Part shown: positions 60,458-64,000 of the stretch, in pieces | Layout of the letters: each line of letters starts with the position of its first letter | Numbering within the stretch: position 1 is the stretch's first letter | From: Streptomyces ochraceiscleroticus | GTDB lineage: Bacteria; Actinomycetota; Actinomycetes; Streptomycetales; Streptomycetaceae | Reading direction: 5' to 3' | Length of the DNA stretch: 64,000 nucleotides | Assembly: GCF_000720485.1 (NCBI RefSeq) | Contig: NZ_JOAX01000023.1 | Span: 62,001 to 126,000 of the forward strand | The notes under the pieces: model-generated | Database searches by the model: none | The model's input: the letters and a program-made list of their open reading frames with translations, nothing else | What the model was told of the DNA's origin: nothing | Made by a program: the position numbers and the translations under genes

Positions 60458-60514
60458 GCCGTACGGCATCCATATCCGTAGGCCGTACGGCAGCATCCAC
60501 TGGGCCATACGGCA
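60458..60514. repeat. Three GCCGTACGGCA repeats upstream of proB
   Basis: GCCGTACGGCA at 60458-60468 and 60482-60492, and GCCATACGGCA at 60504-60514, spaced 24 and 22 bases, with CATCCA between. Each is itself nearly palindromic. They lie 60-120 bases before the proB start, so they could bind a regulator. The rest of the 490-base spacer (60086-60575) shows no gene. Confidence 0.6.
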
Positions 60515-60575
60515 ACGGACACGGCGAGCACGGGCGCCCATGGGCTTCCACGGGCGAGTAGCGAGTACAGGGGTA

Positions 60576-61832
60576 ATGGTGACAAGCGCAGGTCAGGCGG
60601 CAGACGGGCGACAGGGCGGGGCGGCCGGGCGGCAGGACGTGACGGAGCCGAGTGAGGGTGTGACGGACGCGACGGATCCGCGGCCGGACGGGACGGATGC
60701 GCGCCAGGACGCCGCGACGGACGCCCGGAAGGACGTGACGGACGCGCGGCGAATCGTGGTCAAGGTGGGCTCCTCGTCGCTGACCACCGCGGCCGGCGGG
60801 CTGGACGCCGACCGGGTGGACGCCCTCGTCGACGTCCTGGCCAAGCACCAGGACAAGGAGATCGTGCTGGTCTCCTCCGGCGCCATCGCCGCCGGCCTCG
60901 CCCCCCTCGGCCTGGAGAAGCGCCCCCGCGACCTGGCCCGCCAGCAGGCCGCCGCCAGCGTCGGCCAGGGCCTCCTCGTCGCCCGCTACACCGCCTCCTT
61001 CGCGCGCTATGGCCGCCGCGTCGGCCAGGTCCTCCTCACCTCCGACGACACCAGCCGCCGCACCCACTACCGCAACGCCTACCGCACCCTCGACCAGCTC
61101 CTCGCCATGGGCGCCGTACCGATCGTCAACGAGAACGACACGGTCGCCACCGACGAGATCCGCTTCGGCGACAACGACCGGCTGGCGGCGCTCGTCGCCC
61201 ACCTGGTCCGCGCCGACCTGCTGATACTGCTGTCCGACGTGGACGGCCTGTACGACGGCGACCCCGCCACCCCGGGCACCTCCCGCATAGCGGAGGTCAG
61301 GGGACCGGAGGACCTGGCGGGCATCTCCATCGGAAGCGCGGGCAAGGCCGGCGTCGGCACCGGCGGCATGGTCACCAAGGTCGAGGCCGCCCGCATCGCC
61401 GCGGCCGCCGGCGTCCCGGTCGTCCTCACCTCCGCCGTACACGCCTCCGAAGCCCTCGCCGGCGGCCCCACCGGCACCCACTTCCTGCGCACCGGACGGC
61501 GCTCCGCCGACCGGCTCCTCTGGCTCGCGCACGCCTCCACCCCGCGCGGCGCGCTCATCCTCGACGACGGTGCCGTGGAGGCGATCGTCGAACGGCACTC
61601 CTCCCTGCTCCCGGCCGGCATCGCCGCGGTCGAGGGCTCCTTCAGCGCCGGCGAACCGGTCGAGCTGCGCAACACCGCCGGCGACCCCATCGCCCGCGGC
61701 CTCGTCAACTTCGACGCCCGCGAAATCCCCCGCCTGCTCGGCCGCACCACCCACGACCTCGCCCGCGAACTGGGCCCGGCGTACGAGCGCGAGGTCGTGC
61801 ACAGGGACGACTTGGTGGTCGTGGGGCGCTGA
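60576..61832 (+). CDS. proB: Glutamate 5-kinase
   Basis: Phosphorylates glutamate in the first step of proline synthesis. From RRIVVKVGSSSL on the sequence fits ProB: amino acid kinase domain (VSSGAIAAGLAPLGL; NENDTVATDEIRFGDND; LLSDVDGLYDGDP) and a C-terminal PUA domain (from RGALILDDGAVEAI). With the ATG at 60576 the product has 418 residues, about 50 more than E. coli ProB; the extra N-terminus carries Asp-Thr-Asp-Ala repeats with strong third-position GC. A GTG at 60735 would give normal length but has a poorly spaced ribosome binding site. proA follows after one small gene. Confidence 0.94.
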   Translation: MVTSAGQAADGRQGGAAGRQDVTEPSEGVTDATDPRPDGTDARQDAATDARKDVTDARRIVVKVGSSSLTTAAGGLDADRVDALVDVLAKHQDKEIVLVSSGAIAAGLAPLGLEKRPRDLARQQAAASVGQGLLVARYTASFARYGRRVGQVLLTSDDTSRRTHYRNAYRTLDQLLAMGAVPIVNENDTVATDEIRFGDNDRLAALVAHLVRADLLILLSDVDGLYDGDPATPGTSRIAEVRGPEDLAGISIGSAGKAGVGTGGMVTKVEAARIAAAAGVPVVLTSAVHASEALAGGPTGTHFLRTGRRSADRLLWLAHASTPRGALILDDGAVEAIVERHSSLLPAGIAAVEGSFSAGEPVELRNTAGDPIARGLVNFDAREIPRLLGRTTHDLARELGPAYEREVVHRDDLVVVGR

Positions 61833-61917
61833 GGGCCCGGGAGGAGGAGTCCGGGTGCGCTGGGGGTGTCGCCGAGGGGCGTTGTTGACGGGGTTCGTTG
61901 ACGGGCGTCGCTGAGGC

Positions 61918-62030
61918 GCGTTGTCGCCGGGCGTCGCCGGAAGCAGCCGTCGCGCACGTGATGGGGTATCGGCGAAAGCACCCGTTGCGCACGTGAGGGG
62001 GTATCGCCGAAAGCACCTGTCGCGCACATG
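61918..62030. repeat. Three tandem 35-bp repeats downstream of proB
   Basis: GCGCACGTG at 61952-61960, the same at 61987-61995 and GCGCACATG at 62022-62030 mark three copies of a 35-base unit that also contains GGTATCGSCGAAAGCACC. The first copy is the most diverged. They lie in the 541-base spacer after proB, in no credible gene. Upstream, at about 61870-61935, are looser GTCGCCGGGCG repeats. Confidence 0.85.
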
Positions 62031-62115
62031 ATGAGGCGGCCGACGGGAACCCGCTGCGCATCCCGTGCCGAGGGCCGGTAGGGAACCCCCGTACTGGGTC
62101 CATACGGGCCCGTAC

Positions 62116-62159
62116 GAGGTCCGTCCAAGATCCGTATGAGGTCCGTGCAAGATCCGTAC
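62116..62159. repeat. Two tandem 22-bp repeats
   Basis: Two adjacent 22-base units at 62116-62137 and 62138-62159, each GAGGTCCGT followed by CAAGATCCGTA, differing at two positions. Further TCCGTACG and GTACGGG fragments flank them. They lie 215 bases before the next gene. Confidence 0.85.
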
Positions 62160-62373
62160 GGGATCCGGCAGCACGGCCGAAAGACCAGCCTTTCAACGGA
62201 GACCTTCTCGAAAACGCCCCCGCGAAGCCCCGCGGGCTGGTCAACTTTGTTGCAGGGGCGCTGTAGGGGAGCGGCGCTCCAGGCGCAGTACGAGCGCGCT
62301 ACGCCGATGTGAGACAGCACCGATCGGCTCCGCCACGCGCGAGCGGAGCGATACGCATAACAGGAGGCCGCCG

Positions 62374-62901
62374 GTGAGACGAGGGCGCCGAGGGGCGCTG
62401 CCCCGAGGGACGGCGGAGCGGACGCTGACCAGCGTGGGGACCAGCATCCAGCCCGGTGAGGAGACCGCCGGGACGGAGCACGACGAACGGGCTCAGCCGG
62501 GCGACCATGCGCAGCCGGGCGGGCGGCTCACAGAGGCACCGCTCCCGCGCGAGCGGGAGGTGTCGCGGCTCTGGCACGTGACCCTCAGCGTCTCCGGCAA
62601 GGAGGCGCCGCTGAAGGAGGTCCGGCGGGCCCTGGAGCAGTTGGCCCACGACCATCCCTTTCTGCTGACCAGCAGGTATGCCAACGATCACGCGGAGATC
62701 CGTTACTGGGAGGAGGCCAGGGACCTGCACGACGCGGCGGCGGTGGCCCTGCGCCTCTGGGGCGAACACCGCTCCTCGGCGAAGCTGCCCCCCTGGGAGA
62801 TCGTCGGCCTGGAAGTCATCGACCGCGAGACCTACCACCAACGCATCGCCGAAGGCTACGGCCCACCCCCTGCCTCCCCCGTAGGCGTCCACCCGTACTG
62901 A
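62374..62901 (+). CDS. Conserved small protein between proB and proA
   Basis: A 175-residue soluble protein. The first 60 residues are low-complexity and charged. The rest looks like a compact alpha/beta domain: LWHVTLSVSGKEAPLKEVRR (about 67-86), HPFLLTSRYANDHAEIRYWE, then AVALRLWGEH and WEIVGLEVIDRETY. GTG at 62374 is preceded by a perfect AGGAGG at 62362-62367. I recall similar proteins next to proB/proA in other Streptomyces, with no assigned function. It has no membrane segment or signal peptide. Confidence 0.82.
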   Translation: MRRGRRGALPRGTAERTLTSVGTSIQPGEETAGTEHDERAQPGDHAQPGGRLTEAPLPREREVSRLWHVTLSVSGKEAPLKEVRRALEQLAHDHPFLLTSRYANDHAEIRYWEEARDLHDAAAVALRLWGEHRSSAKLPPWEIVGLEVIDRETYHQRIAEGYGPPPASPVGVHPY

Positions 62902-62975
62902 CCGCCCCTGTTCGCCCCGCCTCCCCCTGCGAAACTCATCACATCAGGCGACAAAAACGAGAAACGAACCACTCT

Positions 62976-63009
62976 CCGTAATCGTTGCCGAAACAAGAAG
63001 AAGGAGGCG
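62976..63009. repeat. Unidentified dispersed element, copy 2
   Basis: CCGTAATCGTTGCCG at 62976-62990, then AAGAAGAAGGAGG at 62995-63007. It matches the minus strand of 28491-28527 with two substitutions and a three-base length difference. In this copy the minus-strand frame reads RRRLLLLVSATITESGS but no nearby start codon is present. It lies 75 bases after the small gene and 433 bases before proA. Confidence 0.6.
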
Positions 63010-63115
63010 GCGGCGACCCGGCTCTAGGGAATCCGGTCCGAGGGGATCCGGGGTGACCGGAGGCGGCCCGGGGTGACCGGAGGGGTTCCGAGGTGAGGGG
63101 AGCCAGGGAGAAGGG

Positions 63116-63162
63116 ACCCGGCCCGAGGAGATCCGGGCCGAGGAGACCCGGCCCGAGGAGAT
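63116..63162. repeat. 15-bp purine-rich repeats upstream of proA
   Basis: Three units with a 15-base period, ACCCGGCCCGAGGAG or close variants, at 63116, 63131 and 63146, set in a longer G/A-rich tract from about 63020 to 63260 with repeated GAGGGG and GACCGGG. No gene is supported in the 540-base spacer 62902-63441. Confidence 0.75.
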
Positions 63163-63428
63163 CTGTGGCTCCGAGGGGACCGGGCCCGAGGGGCCAGGAG
63201 CGAGGGGGCCGGCCCGGGATGAGGGAAGCCGGCCCGGGGCGAGGGGACCGGGGTGAGGGGCCGGGCGCCGGTGGCGCTCCCGCCGGAGGGGCCCGGCGCC
63301 AGTGGGGCTCCCACCGACCCGGCCCGGCGCTGGCGGGTGTCCCTCCGCCGACCGGGCCGGGTGTCCACCCCCGCGCCCGCCGCGTCCCGCAGTGTGAAAT
63401 GCGGGCCGGGCGCCCAGCCCGTCCCGGC

Positions 63429-63441
63429 TAGGCTGCGGGCC
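63429..63441 (+). promoter_or_regulatory. Leaderless promoter box of proA
   Basis: TAGGCT at 63429-63434 ends seven bases before the proA ATG at 63442, with no ribosome binding site. The same box and spacing occur at the ArsC-like gene. Confidence 0.6.
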
Positions 63442-64000
63442 ATGACCAGCGCATCCGACGCCACGCAGACCGCCCAGAGCTCGCCCGTCCTCGACACCGC
63501 CCGTCGCGCCAGGGAGGCGGCCGCCGCGCTCGCCCCGCTGCCGCGCACGGCCCGGGACGGCGCGCTGCTGGCCGTCGCCGACGCGCTGGTGGCCAGGACC
63601 GACGAGATCGTCGCCGCCAACGCCGAGGACATCGCCAAGGCGCGCGAGGCCGGCACGAGCGACGCCATCGTGGACCGGCTCACCCTCACCCCCGAGCGGA
63701 TCGCCGCCATCGCCGCCGACGTGCGGCACGTCGTGGCGCTGCCCGACCCGGTCGGCGAGGTCGTCCGCGGTTCGACCCTCCCGAACGGCCTGGACCTGCG
63801 CCAGGTCCGGGTGCCGCTCGGCGTCGTCGGGATCATCTACGAGGCCCGCCCGAACGTCACGGTCGACGCCGCCGCGCTCTGCCTGAAGTCGGGCAACGCC
63901 GTCCTGCTGCGCGGTTCATCCTCCGCGTACGCCTCGAACACCGCGCTGGTCGCCGTCCTGCGCGACGCGGTGGCGGAGGCCGGGCTGCCCGCCGACGCCG
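63442..64000 (+). CDS. proA: Glutamate-5-semialdehyde dehydrogenase (partial)
   Basis: Reduces gamma-glutamyl phosphate with NADPH to glutamate semialdehyde, the second step of proline synthesis after ProB. The first 186 codons are in the window; the C-terminal half, with the catalytic Cys, is beyond the right edge. Conserved ProA features are [40 protein letters not shown] (residues about 120-139) and [13 protein letters not shown]. Start ATG at 63442. The separation from proB by over 1.6 kb and its own promoter box suggest separate transcription. Confidence 0.96.
   Translation, partial: MTSASDATQTAQSSPVLDTARRAREAAAALAPLPRTARDGALLAVADALVARTDEIVAANAEDIAKAREAGTSDAIVDRLTLTPERIAAIAADVRHVVALPDPVGEVVRGSTLPNGLDLRQVRVPLGVVGIIYEARPNVTVDAAALCLKSGNAVLLRGSSSAYASNTALVAVLRDAVAEAGLPADA

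Noticed and set aside
61918..62030. 35-bp repeats as a CRISPR array
   Set aside because: The units are directly adjacent with no unique spacers between them, and no cas genes are present.

Overview
This is a Streptomyces (or very close actinomycete) chromosomal window. Evidence for that is the very high GC content, strong third-position GC bias in the genes, GTG starts, duplicated clpP1-clpP2, a DUF397/helix-turn-helix regulator pair, an mreBCD-PBP2-RodA cluster and two repeat sequences I recognise as common in Streptomyces intergenic DNA. The gene order clpX-valS-folC-ndk-mreBCD-rodA-pyc-rne-rplU-rpmA-obg-proB-proA matches what I recall of the core arm-proximal chromosome of S. coelicolor; this is memory, not a search result.

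Region by region. 1-5.2 kb holds three paralogous amino acid permeases on the minus strand (the first cut by the window edge), with the biotin transporter gene bioY between the second and third. 5.4-13.2 kb holds rpiB with a Nei/Fpg DNA glycosylase, an Eis-like acetyltransferase, a membrane PP2C phosphatase, a CPA2 cation/proton antiporter, an acyltransferase-3 membrane protein, a 64-residue membrane peptide gene and an ArsC-like protein. 13.3-18.5 kb is the protein-quality-control block: tRNA-Gly, tRNA-Pro, trigger factor, clpP1, clpP2 and clpX, with a good ClgR-type operator in front of clpP1. 18.5-28.4 kb has a Pro/Gln-rich membrane protein, valS, a penicillin-binding protein, and a minus-strand group (Lrp-type regulator, amidase, DUF3311 protein, sodium:solute symporter) that looks like a regulated uptake and hydrolysis unit. 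28.6-37.9 kb is folC, a DUF4233 protein, ndk, and the lateral-wall/spore-wall morphogenesis cluster mreB, mreC, mreD, PBP2, rodA. 38.1-45.2 kb is pyruvate carboxylase, a CYTH/CHAD protein and a radical SAM protein (TIGR03960 type).

45.1-46.8 kb is the clearest foreign segment: a serine recombinase gene bounded by an 11-bp direct repeat whose left copy lies inside the 3' end of the radical SAM gene. Beyond it are a GNAT acetyltransferase, an unusual membrane protein made of repeated YRWI-x-x-P units, and the radical SAM partner protein (TIGR03936), apparently started at CTG. 49.3-56.3 kb is the RNase E - L21 - L27 - Obg block with a well-formed rplU promoter and structured leaders. 56.3-57.9 kb is a small developmental-regulator cassette (ATPase, helix-turn-helix, DUF397). 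57.9-64 kb holds a CDP-glycerol glycerophosphotransferase-like protein, proB, a conserved small protein and the start of proA, separated by three long spacers rich in short tandem repeats.

Many genes share one start architecture: a TAnnnT-like box six or seven bases before the start codon, indicating leaderless transcripts (valS, folC, the CYTH/CHAD gene, the ArsC-like gene, proA and probably others). The most unusual unexplained items are the integrase-only insertion, a 34/37-bp element present twice (28.5 and 63.0 kb), the YRWI repeat protein, and two ribosome binding sites followed by CTG or ATC rather than a standard start.
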